Shown piece after piece: positions 51,266 through 60,946 of a stretch of DNA of 64,000 bases. Each line of letters starts with the position of its first letter. The stretch's first letter is position 1. The notes below the pieces were generated by a model, which searched no databases, had not been told where the DNA came from, and worked only from the letters and a program-made list of their open reading frames with translations. The position numbers and the translations under genes were made by a program. Source of the stretch: an uncultured Prevotellaceae bacterium (GTDB lineage: Bacteria; Bacteroidota; Bacteroidia; Bacteroidales; Bacteroidaceae). Where the stretch lies: the NCBI GenBank assembly GCA_900315455.1, contig OMZE01000011.1, forward strand, positions 27,499 through 91,498, read 5' to 3'.

Positions 51266-54157
51266 ATGCTGAAAAAGAAGAGACCCCTCGACGGACTGTT
51301 CGCACAACTACAGGACGTGAGGGACGAGAAAGGGAAGCACCTCAATACGGTGCTGTTCTCCGATAAAGGTGACTGCTCCGTCATCATGGAGGTGGAGAAC
51401 CCTGTCAGGCAGTACTGTGCCGACCAAGAGCAATACCTCGCCTATGCCGATGCGCTGAACAATATCGTCCAGACCCTCGGCGAGGGGTATGCGCTACAGA
51501 AACAGGACATCTTCTGCCGACAGCTCTACCACCACGACATCACGCCGGAAACGGCGTTCCTCTCGCAGGCCTACTTCCGCTACTACGAAGGGAGGCCATA
51601 TACAGAAATCAAGACCTACCTCATCATCACGCAGGAGGCTCCGCGTAGCTCGTTCGTCAAGTACGACCCAAAACTGTGGCTCGACTTCCACGTCAAGGTG
51701 GGTAAGGTGGACGATGTGCTCTCGGAGCGTGGCATCCGTCACAGGAGGCTCAGCAAGGCGGAGGTGGATGAATACCTCCACCGCTTCATGGCCTTCCAGT
51801 TCAAAAGTGGTCCGTTCTCCATGCGCAACTTCAAGTGCGGAGACGAGTACCTGAATATGGGAGACAGGGTGGTGAAGTCCGTCAACCTCGTGGATGTGGA
51901 CGTGATAGACCTGCCCACGGTGGTCAAACCTTATCTGCCTGTGTCGGTAAACGGCATGGAGGTGCCCACCGACCTGATGGGATTCCTCCCAACGGTGCCC
52001 GACATTGAGTGCATCGTCTACAATCAGGTGATCCAGGTGCCGCAGCAGCGGAAACTGCTCCGAAAACTGCAAGGCAAGGCGAAGCGACACGGCTCGATGC
52101 CTGACCCGTCTAACAAGATAGCGAAGGTTGACATTGAGGAGGTGCTCGACCTCGTTGCCCGGGAAGGGAAGCTGCTGGTGAACACCAACTTCAACATTCT
52201 GGTGAGCTGCGCTCCCGACAAGCTCTCGGGCGTGACCTCGCACATCGAGGCAAAGCTCTACGAGTGCGGCATTTCGCCGTCGGACACGGCCTACAACCAA
52301 TTGGAGCTATTCGAATGTTCCTTCCCCGGATGTGCCTACCGCTTCTCGCCAGACTACGACCTCTTCCTCACGCTGGCCGACAGCGCCTTGTGCCTGTTCT
52401 TCAAGGAACATCTGAAACAGTCGGAGCATACACCGCTGTCTGTCTGGTACACTGACCGCCAGGGGCTGCCCGTCGCCATCGACATCACTGGCAAGGAAGG
52501 AAGCAAGAAGATGACTGACAACGCCAACTTCTTCTGTCTGGGTCCAAGTGGCAGCGGTAAGTCGTTCCACATGAACAGCGTGGTTCGGCAGCTTCTGGAG
52601 CAAGATACAGACGTGGTGATGGTCGATACCGGCGACTCCTACGAGGGTATATGCAGCTCGCTTCACGGGACATATATCACCTACTCCAAGGACAAGCCCA
52701 TCTCGATGAACCCGTTCAAGGTGACCACCGAGGAGTATGAAAAGAACTTCGGAGAGAAGAAGAATTTCCTCAAATCGCTCATCTTCCTTATCTTCAAAGG
52801 CAACGAACCTGCTACGAAGATTGAGGATAAGATCATCAACCAAACGATAGTTGAGTACTACGAGGAATACTTTCATCCCTTCGACAAATACACGCCCGAG
52901 GAACGCGACAAACTGCGTGAGCGGTTGCTCTTGGAGGACAAGAAAAACGGCGAGTTCCGGCGGTATGAAGAGAAACTGGAAGAGAAATACGGTGACGACT
53001 ACCGTATCGACGAACTGGAAGAGAATACTCCTTCCGCCACGAAGGTTCCCGAGGGAATGGACGAGCTGGAGTTTACCGTGGAGGAACGTGAGCACCACGA
53101 AAAGGTACGGAGGTGGGTGGACAAGCTTCATTCCCTTGTGACTGATCAGGGTGCTAGTGACGGCGAGAAGGATGCAGCGGGGAAACAGCTTATACGATTG
53201 ATGCCGGAACTGATTGAGGGCAAGTACCTCATGCGCATCGAGAAGAAGATTGACAAGATGGAAACTCAGCGAAGGAAGATGAAGGTGACCAATCTCTCGT
53301 TTAACTCCTACTACGAGTTTGCCCTGGAGCGCATCCCCCAGATTATGACGGAGAAGAAAATAGGTTTCGACATCGACAACTTCGCCGCGATTCTGGAGCA
53401 GTTCTACAAGGGTGGCGAGCTGGAGTATACGCTCAACAACGACGTGGATGACTCGCTCTTCGATGCCAAGTTCATCGTCTTCGAAATTGACAAAATCAAG
53501 GACGACCCCGTGCTCTTTCCCATCGTGGTGCTCATCATCATGGACGTGTTCCTTCAGAAGATGCGCATCAAGAAAGGCCGAAAGGCTCTCATTATTGAGG
53601 AAGCCTGGAAAGCCATCTCGTCACCCACCATGGCTGAGTACATCAAGTACCTCTACAAGACAGTGAGGAAGTTCCACGGCATCGCCGGGGTGGTGACACA
53701 GGAGCTGAACGACGTGATTGACTCTCCTATTGTCAAGGAGGCCATCATCAACAACTCCGACGTGAAGATTCTTCTGGACCAGTCGAAGTTCAAGGACCGC
53801 TACGACCAGATAGCCGCCGTGATGGGGCTGACTGACGTACAGCGTCGACAGATTTTCACCATCAATGCCCTCAACAACCACGAGGGACGCTCCTACTTCA
53901 AGGAGGTGTGGATTTGCCGTGGACAGGAGTCGGATGTCTATGGTGTGGAGGAACCGCCAGAATGCTATTGGGCTTATACCACAGAGCGTGCTGAGAAGGA
54001 AGCCCTGAAGATATACGCAGCCCACTGTGGCGGTGACACACTGAAGGCCATCGCTCTGATAGAGCAAGACCGAAAGGCAGCCGGTGTGAACAAATATCTC
54101 GACTTCGCCAGACAGGTGAACAGCCATCAGTGTGTGATGGGTCTTTGGAACAAGTGA
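51266..54157 (+). CDS. traG: TraG conjugation ATPase (VirB4-like)
   Basis: 963 aa. GPSGSGKSFHMN at about 426-437 (Walker A), ALIIEEAWKAI at about 772 (Walker B), and the VirB4-type ending with YVTQEL-like VVTQELNDV and QSKFKDRYDQI. It energises assembly of the type IV secretion channel at the inner membrane. It starts 18 bp after traF. Between the Walker motifs lies a long charged insertion (about residues 530-650), typical of the Bacteroidetes group. Confidence 0.93.
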   Translation: MLKKKRPLDGLFAQLQDVRDEKGKHLNTVLFSDKGDCSVIMEVENPVRQYCADQEQYLAYADALNNIVQTLGEGYALQKQDIFCRQLYHHDITPETAFLSQAYFRYYEGRPYTEIKTYLIITQEAPRSSFVKYDPKLWLDFHVKVGKVDDVLSERGIRHRRLSKAEVDEYLHRFMAFQFKSGPFSMRNFKCGDEYLNMGDRVVKSVNLVDVDVIDLPTVVKPYLPVSVNGMEVPTDLMGFLPTVPDIECIVYNQVIQVPQQRKLLRKLQGKAKRHGSMPDPSNKIAKVDIEEVLDLVAREGKLLVNTNFNILVSCAPDKLSGVTSHIEAKLYECGISPSDTAYNQLELFECSFPGCAYRFSPDYDLFLTLADSALCLFFKEHLKQSEHTPLSVWYTDRQGLPVAIDITGKEGSKKMTDNANFFCLGPSGSGKSFHMNSVVRQLLEQDTDVVMVDTGDSYEGICSSLHGTYITYSKDKPISMNPFKVTTEEYEKNFGEKKNFLKSLIFLIFKGNEPATKIEDKIINQTIVEYYEEYFHPFDKYTPEERDKLRERLLLEDKKNGEFRRYEEKLEEKYGDDYRIDELEENTPSATKVPEGMDELEFTVEEREHHEKVRRWVDKLHSLVTDQGASDGEKDAAGKQLIRLMPELIEGKYLMRIEKKIDKMETQRRKMKVTNLSFNSYYEFALERIPQIMTEKKIGFDIDNFAAILEQFYKGGELEYTLNNDVDDSLFDAKFIVFEIDKIKDDPVLFPIVVLIIMDVFLQKMRIKKGRKALIIEEAWKAISSPTMAEYIKYLYKTVRKFHGIAGVVTQELNDVIDSPIVKEAIINNSDVKILLDQSKFKDRYDQIAAVMGLTDVQRRQIFTINALNNHEGRSYFKEVWICRGQESDVYGVEEPPECYWAYTTERAEKEALKIYAAHCGGDTLKAIALIEQDRKAAGVNKYLDFARQVNSHQCVMGLWNK

Positions 54158-54180
54158 ATTTGCTAAAACAGGAAAAACAT

Positions 54181-55059
54181 ATGAAAGCGGTTTATAGGTT
54201 TATTGGGATTCGTTTGTTTGCATTGTCAGCCGTGCTTGCCGTCACCTTGACGGCGGGCGCGGCATGGCGTGTAGTCGTTGACCCCCAAACGACAGCGCAG
54301 GTGGCCGCCAACACGGCATCGCAGAAACTCATCGAGGAGCAGCACAACGCAAGGCTCGACTCCATGTCGGCCAAGCAGCAGAAGATCATGCAGTACACGG
54401 CGGCCATGCAGACCGTACGCGAACTCTACCAGCTGACGATGGAGAACATCATGGGTTTCGGTGAGGAAACGAAATACTATGGCGAAATCTGCCAGCTAAC
54501 ACTTGAAATCATGGAGAATGTGCCCGTTGTGATAGATTACATCAGTCATTCACCGGTGAAGAACTACGTGCTCTGCTTGTCGGAGATTGCCGATGTGGTG
54601 ACCGAGACCGAGGGACTGGTGGCCGACTTCGTGGACATCGTGAACAACGGGAAGATACACAACCCCTTGAAAAAGGCGCAGACGATAACGAAATGCCCCC
54701 ACTGTCAAGGAACGGTATTCAAGACCATCGAAACGGGCAACCCGGACATTCCCCATGTATATGTCTGCCAATCGTGCGGATGGAACACATACAATATCAA
54801 CGATATTTCGGCTGAAGAGAATGTGGGCGACGGCTACAACCTGCTCAACCGCTACGAACGGCTGACCATGGCCAACAAGATTTACTCGCGTCTGCTTGAA
54901 ATCAAGTACAACATGGAGGTGATGACCTTCATGTGCCAGTACTGCAACGGCATCAGCGACATCATCTATGCCATCGACCCTGAGTCGTGGGCTGCCTGGT
55001 TCACGGGCAAGAACATCGTCGAAGGGCTTATTATTGACTGGAACACACTCGGAGTATGA
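54181..55059 (+). CDS. TraI-like (DUF4141-type) protein with zinc-ribbon insertion
   Basis: 292 aa from the ATG at 54181 (MKAVYRFIGIRLFALSAVL, read in parts); a longer frame overlaps traG. A signal peptide is followed by a mostly helical VirB5-like body (AAMQTVRELYQLTMENIMGFG). Between the first and last parts sits a CPHC (about residue 171) and a CQSC (about 196) pair, the pattern of a zinc ribbon, which is unusual in this group. The rest, with NLLNRYERLTMANKIYSRL, resembles TraI/DUF4141. Position after traG fits. It may contribute to pilus or channel structure. Confidence 0.7.
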   Translation: MKAVYRFIGIRLFALSAVLAVTLTAGAAWRVVVDPQTTAQVAANTASQKLIEEQHNARLDSMSAKQQKIMQYTAAMQTVRELYQLTMENIMGFGEETKYYGEICQLTLEIMENVPVVIDYISHSPVKNYVLCLSEIADVVTETEGLVADFVDIVNNGKIHNPLKKAQTITKCPHCQGTVFKTIETGNPDIPHVYVCQSCGWNTYNINDISAEENVGDGYNLLNRYERLTMANKIYSRLLEIKYNMEVMTFMCQYCNGISDIIYAIDPESWAAWFTGKNIVEGLIIDWNTLGV

Positions 55060-55739
55060 AAAGATACTTTACTATATTGTTTGCGATAGTTTTCTGTTTG
55101 CCATCTGCCAAGGCAGCGGATCTCTTTGATTTGCCCGATGACCTCCCGACTATCGAGGCACTCATCAGCCTGCATAAGCTGATGAAGGCCGAGGAAGACC
55201 ATGCCCTGGAGCGTGTGGCCGCCAGTTTCGGCGAGCAGTCTCTGGTGACCAAAGGGGCAAAGTTGTTCAATGACGCGCGAACGACGCTCGACAGCAAACT
55301 GAGCAATGCCTACTCGTATGTGATGCTGGCGGGCGCCATCGGTTCCACTGCCGCCAGCCTGTACAAGCTCATCGATTCCTATGCTGAGTTCACCTCTGAC
55401 ATGGTGAATACGGTGACCAAGAAGCCTATGGTGGGCTGGTATTACTCCGAGGCGATGTTTGCCTGTAACCGTGAAATTAAGTACATCAAGAAATCATACG
55501 CTACGATGACCGCCTCAGGACTGGGCTTGATGAAAGCTTCGATGGATGAGAAACTGGAGATGGTGGTGGAACTGAAGACCCACATCGATGTGATGCGTGG
55601 CATCATCGACAATGCCAAGTTGTGGTGCAGCGTGGTGGCCATCGGCGGTTTCAAGCACGACTATATCTGGGACATCCTCAACAGCGAGGTACTCGACGGT
55701 ATAGCCGAAGGGCTAATCAACAAATGGAATGAAGTATAA
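55056..55739 (+). CDS. Conjugation accessory protein, signal peptide
   Basis: 227 aa, starting with a signal peptide (MKRYFTILFAIVFCLPSAKA) and overlapping the preceding gene by 4 bp. The chain is largely helical (MLAGAIGSTAASLYKLIDSY, KLEMVVELKTHIDVMRGII), a pattern shared with the preceding gene product, so the two may be related VirB5-like proteins. Family not firmly recognised. It lies in the tra operon between the TraI-like and DUF5045 genes. Confidence 0.7.
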   Translation: MKRYFTILFAIVFCLPSAKAADLFDLPDDLPTIEALISLHKLMKAEEDHALERVAASFGEQSLVTKGAKLFNDARTTLDSKLSNAYSYVMLAGAIGSTAASLYKLIDSYAEFTSDMVNTVTKKPMVGWYYSEAMFACNREIKYIKKSYATMTASGLGLMKASMDEKLEMVVELKTHIDVMRGIIDNAKLWCSVVAIGGFKHDYIWDILNSEVLDGIAEGLINKWNEV

Positions 55740-55759
55740 TGAATGAAAGGAACAAAGAT

Positions 55760-56431
55760 ATGAAAAGACATTTGCTCTTGTTGTTATGCGCTGTTCTCAC
55801 ATTGACTGGTACTGCCCAGACTGTCGTTCATGACAAGCAGAAGGAAAAGCAGTGGCGGTCGATGGAGAACGGCCCCTGGGACTTCGCCCCCGGATGGTAC
55901 TACTATTTCCTTCACAAGGACTACAGTGGTGCGGAGAAATATTGGCGGTGGCGTGGCTTCAAGAGCGGCTGGGATGTTAGGTTCAAGGAGGAGAACTCCA
56001 ACGTGAAACGCATTATGCCTACACGAGTCATCTCTGAGGAAACACAGCGACAGAAGGAGAAGAAGGTCGAGGAGGAAATGGCAATGGTCAAGGAACTCCA
56101 TGACGAGGATTTGGCTCGTGCCGCCGACCGCAACGTGGATTTGGTGTACGACAACTACAAGGACGACTTCGAACGGATGCAGGATGCCATCTCCGAGGGG
56201 TTGCTCTTCTGCCTTCACAAGAGTGACGGCAAACTGCAATACCAGGTGTCGGAACTCTCACGGCAGAACGAAATGATCTGCACTGACATCGCCTACATCC
56301 ATCGTCAAGGTGTGGGCTATGAGCTGGAAAACGTGAAACGCCAAAAAGCCTATACCGATGCCAAGCACCGCATGGAGGAGCTGGTGAGTCGTGTGGCGCA
56401 CCTTGTGGGTATGGCGCAGACGCATTATTAG
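55760..56431 (+). CDS. DUF5045 conjugation protein
   Basis: 223 aa from the ATG at 55760 (MKRHLLLLLCAVLTLTGTAQ), which gives a clean signal peptide; an ATG at 55739 overlaps the previous stop and is the alternative. WDFAPGWYYYFLHKDYSGAE, a WRWRGFKSGW block and a helical C-terminus are the DUF5045 pattern of Bacteroidetes tra operons. Probably periplasmic. The function is unknown. Confidence 0.78.
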   Translation: MKRHLLLLLCAVLTLTGTAQTVVHDKQKEKQWRSMENGPWDFAPGWYYYFLHKDYSGAEKYWRWRGFKSGWDVRFKEENSNVKRIMPTRVISEETQRQKEKKVEEEMAMVKELHDEDLARAADRNVDLVYDNYKDDFERMQDAISEGLLFCLHKSDGKLQYQVSELSRQNEMICTDIAYIHRQGVGYELENVKRQKAYTDAKHRMEELVSRVAHLVGMAQTHY

Positions 56432-56475
56432 GTTTAAGATTTGAGATTTAAGGTTTGAGATTTAAAATTGAATAC
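56432..56475. repeat. Intergenic repeat before traJ
   Basis: Copies of (G)GTTTAAGATTTGAGATTT and AAGGTTTGAGATTTAAA in tandem. It resembles 35062-35105 and 58222-58247. No gene in it. Confidence 0.55.
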
Positions 56476-56496
56476 AAAGATTAAAGACGAGATATA

Positions 56497-57618
56497 ATGA
56501 TGCTATCAGATATTTTGATGAACATATCAGGGATGCTGCTGACCATGGGACTCCCGGCCATAGACGAGAGCCTAGACAAGCTCTTGGTGGCCATGGAGTC
56601 CTTTCCCAAGTCAGCCATTCTCGGCAGTGCCGTCGGCTATGCTCGTGTCATCGGCCTCTGTCTCGCCCTGTGCGTGGGTTCCTACGAATGCTGGATGATG
56701 ATGCTCGGACGGAGGGCAGTGGACGTGATACGGTTGCTGCGTATCGTCGGGCTGTCGGTCTGCATCACATCGAGCACATGGATATGCAACTCCCTCCAGT
56801 CGCCAGGAAAGGCATTGGAGAATACTTCCAAGCACATGGCTCTGGCCAAGAACAAGGAGGTGGCTGCCCTGGAGCGCAAGGTGGCGGAGAAACAAGGGGA
56901 ATACCTTGACCGGCTGCGTGAGGTTCAGGACAGTATCGAGACAGCTAAGGAGGTGCAGGAACTCGGAGAGGATGCCCACTGGTGGGACAAGCTTATCTAC
57001 AGCATGGAGAATCTGGGCACAACTATCAACAACTATGCTCAGCGTGCTGCCGTGGCCGTGGAGACCAAGGTGGCGGAGTGGATCAACGACGTGATTCGCT
57101 TCATCGGCGAACTGATTTTCCAGATGAGCTATTACGGTATGCTCATAGCACAACGCATCTTCCTCACCATTCTGGCAATGTTCGCCCCAATCATGTTCGC
57201 CATGTCCATTGTGCCTCCGTGGGCCAACGCATGGTCGCAGTGGATATCCAAGTACCTCTCGCTCACTTTATGGGGATTCGTGGTGTACATGATATTGTAT
57301 TACGTCGACTTCATCTTGATGTACAACTTGCAAGAGGACATCACTGCCTACAGTAAATTGTTGGAAGGTGAGGTAAACTCATGGAGCCAGATTGGCGCGC
57401 TGGGTCTTCAGGGCATCGGTTCCAATTGTATGTATGCCATGGGTATGCTCGTAGGCGCATACGTTATCCGCTTCGTGCCCGAGGTGGCTTCGTGGTTGAT
57501 TCCGGGCGGTGTGAGCAGCAGCGTGGGAAGCACTGCGGGTGCTGTGGCTACTGGTGCTGTCATGGGTGCCGCATCTTCTGCCGGTGTGGCAGCGAAAACC
57601 ATCATTCCCAAAAAATAA
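56497..57618 (+). CDS. traJ: TraJ (VirB6-like) membrane protein
   Basis: 373 aa with six or more membrane segments (SAVGYARVIGLCLALCVG, LAMFAPIMFAMSIVPPWANA, WGFVVYMILYYVDFILMY and others), as expected for the polytopic VirB6/TrbL-like channel protein. The PPWANAWSQWISKYLSLTLW stretch is typical of this family. The C-terminus is Gly/Ala-rich (GAVATGAVMGAASSAG). It lies after the repeat and just before traK. Confidence 0.88.
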   Translation: MMLSDILMNISGMLLTMGLPAIDESLDKLLVAMESFPKSAILGSAVGYARVIGLCLALCVGSYECWMMMLGRRAVDVIRLLRIVGLSVCITSSTWICNSLQSPGKALENTSKHMALAKNKEVAALERKVAEKQGEYLDRLREVQDSIETAKEVQELGEDAHWWDKLIYSMENLGTTINNYAQRAAVAVETKVAEWINDVIRFIGELIFQMSYYGMLIAQRIFLTILAMFAPIMFAMSIVPPWANAWSQWISKYLSLTLWGFVVYMILYYVDFILMYNLQEDITAYSKLLEGEVNSWSQIGALGLQGIGSNCMYAMGMLVGAYVIRFVPEVASWLIPGGVSSSVGSTAGAVATGAVMGAASSAGVAAKTIIPKK

Positions 57619-57624
57619 CTCGCC

Positions 57625-58221
57625 ATGTTGATACAAAGTTTGGAACAAAAGACAAAACTGGCCCTATTTACCGTCCTCGTGACGGTGATCGGGTGCACGG
57701 TCATCTGTGCCTTCACCGTCTTTTGGTGTGCGAAACTGGTGACCGATGAGCGCAACCAAATCTATGTCATCGACGGTGACATACCTTTTCTGGCAGAGAG
57801 GAGTAAGCAGGAGGCCAACTTCGTGATGGAGGCCAAGGCACATATCCAGCTGTTTCACCAATATTTCTTCAACCTGCCACCTGATGACGACTATATCAAG
57901 TGGACATTGGGAAAGGCGATGTACATGGCTGATGGTACGGCAATGAAACAGAAACAGGCCATGGAAGAGAATGGTTTCTATTCTGACATCATTTCCTCTT
58001 CGGCGGTCTGTACCATTATCTGTGATTCCATCAAGCTTGACGAGCACGAGCGGAAATTCACATACTATGGCACACAGCTCATCAAACGGCGGTCGAGGGA
58101 TATGCGTCGCTCCATCATCACTGTGGGCGGGATAGAGTCTGTGCCGAGGACACAGAACAATCCCCATGGACTGCTCGTTGTCAACTGGCGCACGCTGGAG
58201 AACAAGGATTTGGATTATTAA
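57625..58221 (+). CDS. traK: TraK (VirB8-like) protein
   Basis: 198 aa. One N-terminal membrane segment (LALFTVLVTVIGCTVICAF) followed by a periplasmic domain (YVIDGDIPFLA, FHQYFFNLPPDDDYIKWTLG). Length, layout and position match TraK of CTnDOT-type elements, the VirB8-like scaffold of the channel. It starts 6 bp after traJ. Confidence 0.88.
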   Translation: MLIQSLEQKTKLALFTVLVTVIGCTVICAFTVFWCAKLVTDERNQIYVIDGDIPFLAERSKQEANFVMEAKAHIQLFHQYFFNLPPDDDYIKWTLGKAMYMADGTAMKQKQAMEENGFYSDIISSSAVCTIICDSIKLDEHERKFTYYGTQLIKRRSRDMRRSIITVGGIESVPRTQNNPHGLLVVNWRTLENKDLDY

Positions 58222-58252
58222 ATTATTAGGATTGAGGCTTGAGATTTGAACT

Positions 58253-58735
58253 ATGAAGATATTTGGGAAAAAGAAAAGGGACAAGAAGCAGAAGACAGAG
58301 CCGAAACATGTCCGTGTGATACGCCTGATGCTCTGGCGGCTTTTCAAGAAGACTCGGCTTCGTGAGAGAATAAAGAAGGCCAACGAGTGGGCAGGTCATC
58401 ATATAGGCACGACGGCTTCCATCACCATCAGTCTGCTGTCGATTTCGCTGTTGGTCGGCATCCTGATAACAGTCCTCACACCAGAAAGTGAGGAGAACCC
58501 CTCGTTCGAAGGCATCGTGCTCGTCAGTCCGATGTTCGACGGCATGCGTCGCATTCAGGAGAACAAGACCTACCAGGTATCGCAGGTGGAACAGATGACT
58601 TTGAGGGGAAAGCAATTGAAACATGAATTGGACTCACTGGTGCGCATCCCTCTGAAGTCGCACGACGACTCGGTGAAAATCGTTGTCAAATACAAGCAGC
58701 TGGAGATGATTGTGAGAAACCTAGAGAATAATTAA
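58253..58735 (+). CDS. traL: TraL-like (DUF3989) conjugation protein
   Basis: 160 aa. A strongly basic start, then one membrane segment (ASITISLLSISLLVGILITVL) and a periplasmic coiled part. Size, order (between traK and traM) and layout fit TraL/DUF3989 of Bacteroidetes ICEs, though it is longer than usual, and has an N-terminal Lys/Arg-rich extension. A short intergenic repeat precedes it. Confidence 0.7.
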   Translation: MKIFGKKKRDKKQKTEPKHVRVIRLMLWRLFKKTRLRERIKKANEWAGHHIGTTASITISLLSISLLVGILITVLTPESEENPSFEGIVLVSPMFDGMRRIQENKTYQVSQVEQMTLRGKQLKHELDSLVRIPLKSHDDSVKIVVKYKQLEMIVRNLENN

Positions 58736-58746
58736 GAAATAAAGAT

Positions 58747-59979
58747 ATGAGAAAAATCAATTTCAAACAGCCGAAGTACATCCTCCCACTGGTGGTGTTC
58801 CTTCCCCTTGTGTTCCTGGGATATACGCTCTCGCAACTCCTTGGAGGTGGTGATGACGGAAAAAAGGAAGGTGTGGTGACCGACAACATCAACATGACCC
58901 TTCCGGATGCCCGCAGCGAGGGCTTGGACAACAAGATGGCAGAGATGAGCAAGCGGTTCAGCGAGGACGGTGCCTATACGGCCATCGGTGCGCTGGGCGA
59001 CGAGAAACAGCAGCAGGACAGCACGCAAAGCGGCTATCAGGAACATGAACTGAACCAGATTGACGCGGAGAATGCCCGAAGGGAACAGAAACAGCGTGAT
59101 GTGGAGGAACTGGAGCGTAGTCTCGCTGAGAGCCGCAGACACATCAATTCCTACAGTGGTCGTGGCTCTGGCGGCTCTTCACGTAGTTCGGGTAGTGGGA
59201 TATCCCGTCAGGAGGAACTCGATGACTATGCCCGTGAGTTGGAGTACATCCAGAACCGCAGTCGTGAACGACAGCGGATGATGGAGGACGTGTTTGGAAC
59301 AGGTTCAAACGGAAACAGTCAGAGAGCCGAAGCCAATGGTTCTTCCACGTATGACAACGGTAACGTGGCACAAACCACCGACAGCACGGCCAGGAAGAAA
59401 GAGGAAAAGGCAGAGGTAGTGCAGAAGGTGTCTGACCCGAACGCCGACAAGTTCAACACCATCGACCAGCAGCAGTCGCTCGATGAACCGCTCATCAAGG
59501 CAATGATTGACAAGACCACCAAGGCACATGAGGGGACACGGCTTCGCTTCAAGTTGCTTGATGATGTGGTTATCAAGAATACTACCTTGAAAAAAGGCAC
59601 TTACCTCTATGGCACGGTGACGGGCTTCGGCCAGCAGCGAGTAATGGCTTCCATCACCAGCATCCTCATCGGCGACAAGTTCGTCAAGGTGGACCTCTCT
59701 GTCTTCGACAACGACGGTATGGAGGGTTTCTATGTGCCAGAGTCGGCTTTCCGTGACATGATGCGCGACGCAGGGGCACAGGCTATGCAGAGCAACATCA
59801 CTTTCGACAACGATGGTGGCTATGGACTGAGCGGCGAAGCATTGGCTTTGCAGGCACTGCAGAACATGTACCAGTCTGCCTCAAGTGCCATTTCCGGCAA
59901 TATCCGAAAGAACAAGGCGCGTATCAAGTACAACACCATCGTTTACCTGGTCAATGCCGATGCCATTTCCGGGAACTAA
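58747..59979 (+). CDS. traM: TraM (VirB10-like) protein
   Basis: 410 aa. One N-terminal membrane segment (YILPLVVFLPLVFLGYTL), a long, low-complexity Glu/Gln/Ser/Arg-rich linker (about 85-210), and a C-terminal beta-barrel domain (SLDEPLIKAMIDKTTKAHEGTRLRF, KKGTYLYGTVTGF, GLSGEALALQALQNMYQ). This is the VirB10 plan: inner-membrane anchor, periplasmic linker, outer-membrane cap. It follows traL by 11 bp. Confidence 0.88.
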   Translation: MRKINFKQPKYILPLVVFLPLVFLGYTLSQLLGGGDDGKKEGVVTDNINMTLPDARSEGLDNKMAEMSKRFSEDGAYTAIGALGDEKQQQDSTQSGYQEHELNQIDAENARREQKQRDVEELERSLAESRRHINSYSGRGSGGSSRSSGSGISRQEELDDYARELEYIQNRSRERQRMMEDVFGTGSNGNSQRAEANGSSTYDNGNVAQTTDSTARKKEEKAEVVQKVSDPNADKFNTIDQQQSLDEPLIKAMIDKTTKAHEGTRLRFKLLDDVVIKNTTLKKGTYLYGTVTGFGQQRVMASITSILIGDKFVKVDLSVFDNDGMEGFYVPESAFRDMMRDAGAQAMQSNITFDNDGGYGLSGEALALQALQNMYQSASSAISGNIRKNKARIKYNTIVYLVNADAISGN

Positions 59980-60001
59980 TCAATCATCAAAACATATAGA
60001 C

Positions 60002-60943
60002 ATGAATAGAATCGCTATCACATTGGCGGTGCTGGGTACGCTGGCCGTCCCGGCTTCCGCACAGAAAAAGTATGGTGAAATCCGGCCTGATACGGCCAGG
60101 GTGAGGTATGTGAGGAGTGCCAACAAGGCCGACTCCTACATCCTTGACAAGACAGTGAGGAAGAACCTCATCTATGTAAACGAGGAGGTGACCACCCACG
60201 TCATCATGCCGGAGAACATCAAGTTGGTGGACATCTCTACCGACAAGATTGTGGGCAACCAGTGTGCCGACAACATCGTGCGTATCAAACCCGCAGGAAG
60301 GATGTATGACAATGAACTGGCTGGTACCATCACGGTCATCGGCGAGCGTCACCTAGCGCAGTTTGATATCATCTACACCTCCGGGCCTGCCAAAGCCTAC
60401 TCGGTGTACAACATCCAGTTGGATGAGATGAAGCAGTACAAGAACCCCGACGTGCTGATGCCAGAGAGTCAGATGGCAGCATTCTCCTGGGCCATCTTTT
60501 GCAGTGGCAAGAAATACAACGACATCCACAGCGAGGCGTATGGCATCAAGGCGGTAGTGAACAACATCTACACGGTAAATGACTTTTTCTTCATTGACTT
60601 CTCGCTCTACAACAAGACAAAAATCAAGTATGACATCGACGAGATACGCATCAAGCTGACCGACAAGAAGGAGGCAAAGGCCACCAACGCTCAGACCATC
60701 GAACTGTCTCCTGTTTATTCGCTCAACCGTGCGAAGAGTTTCCAAAATGGATACCGCAACGTCATCGTCATCAATAAACTGACGTTTCCTGACGAGAAGA
60801 TTCTGCGTCTGGAGATTTCAGAGGACCAGATTTCGGGGCGTGTGGTCTATATCCCCATCGAGTATGAAGACATCCTCCATGCCGACAGCTTTGACAAACG
60901 GCTCGTCAACCGTTTCCCTTTCACCATCAACAGCAGCAGGTAG
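60002..60943 (+). CDS. traN: TraN (VirB9-like, DUF4138) protein
   Basis: 313 aa from the ATG at 60002 (MNRIAITLAVLGTLAVPASA), giving a clean signal peptide; a longer frame overlaps traM. The N-half carries YVNEEVTTHVIMPENIKLVDIS, the end IPIEYEDILHADSFD, typical of VirB9/TraN. It forms part of the outer-membrane core with TraM. The spacing to traM and traO is short. Confidence 0.88.
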   Translation: MNRIAITLAVLGTLAVPASAQKKYGEIRPDTARVRYVRSANKADSYILDKTVRKNLIYVNEEVTTHVIMPENIKLVDISTDKIVGNQCADNIVRIKPAGRMYDNELAGTITVIGERHLAQFDIIYTSGPAKAYSVYNIQLDEMKQYKNPDVLMPESQMAAFSWAIFCSGKKYNDIHSEAYGIKAVVNNIYTVNDFFFIDFSLYNKTKIKYDIDEIRIKLTDKKEAKATNAQTIELSPVYSLNRAKSFQNGYRNVIVINKLTFPDEKILRLEISEDQISGRVVYIPIEYEDILHADSFDKRLVNRFPFTINSSR

Positions 60944-60946
60944 CTT

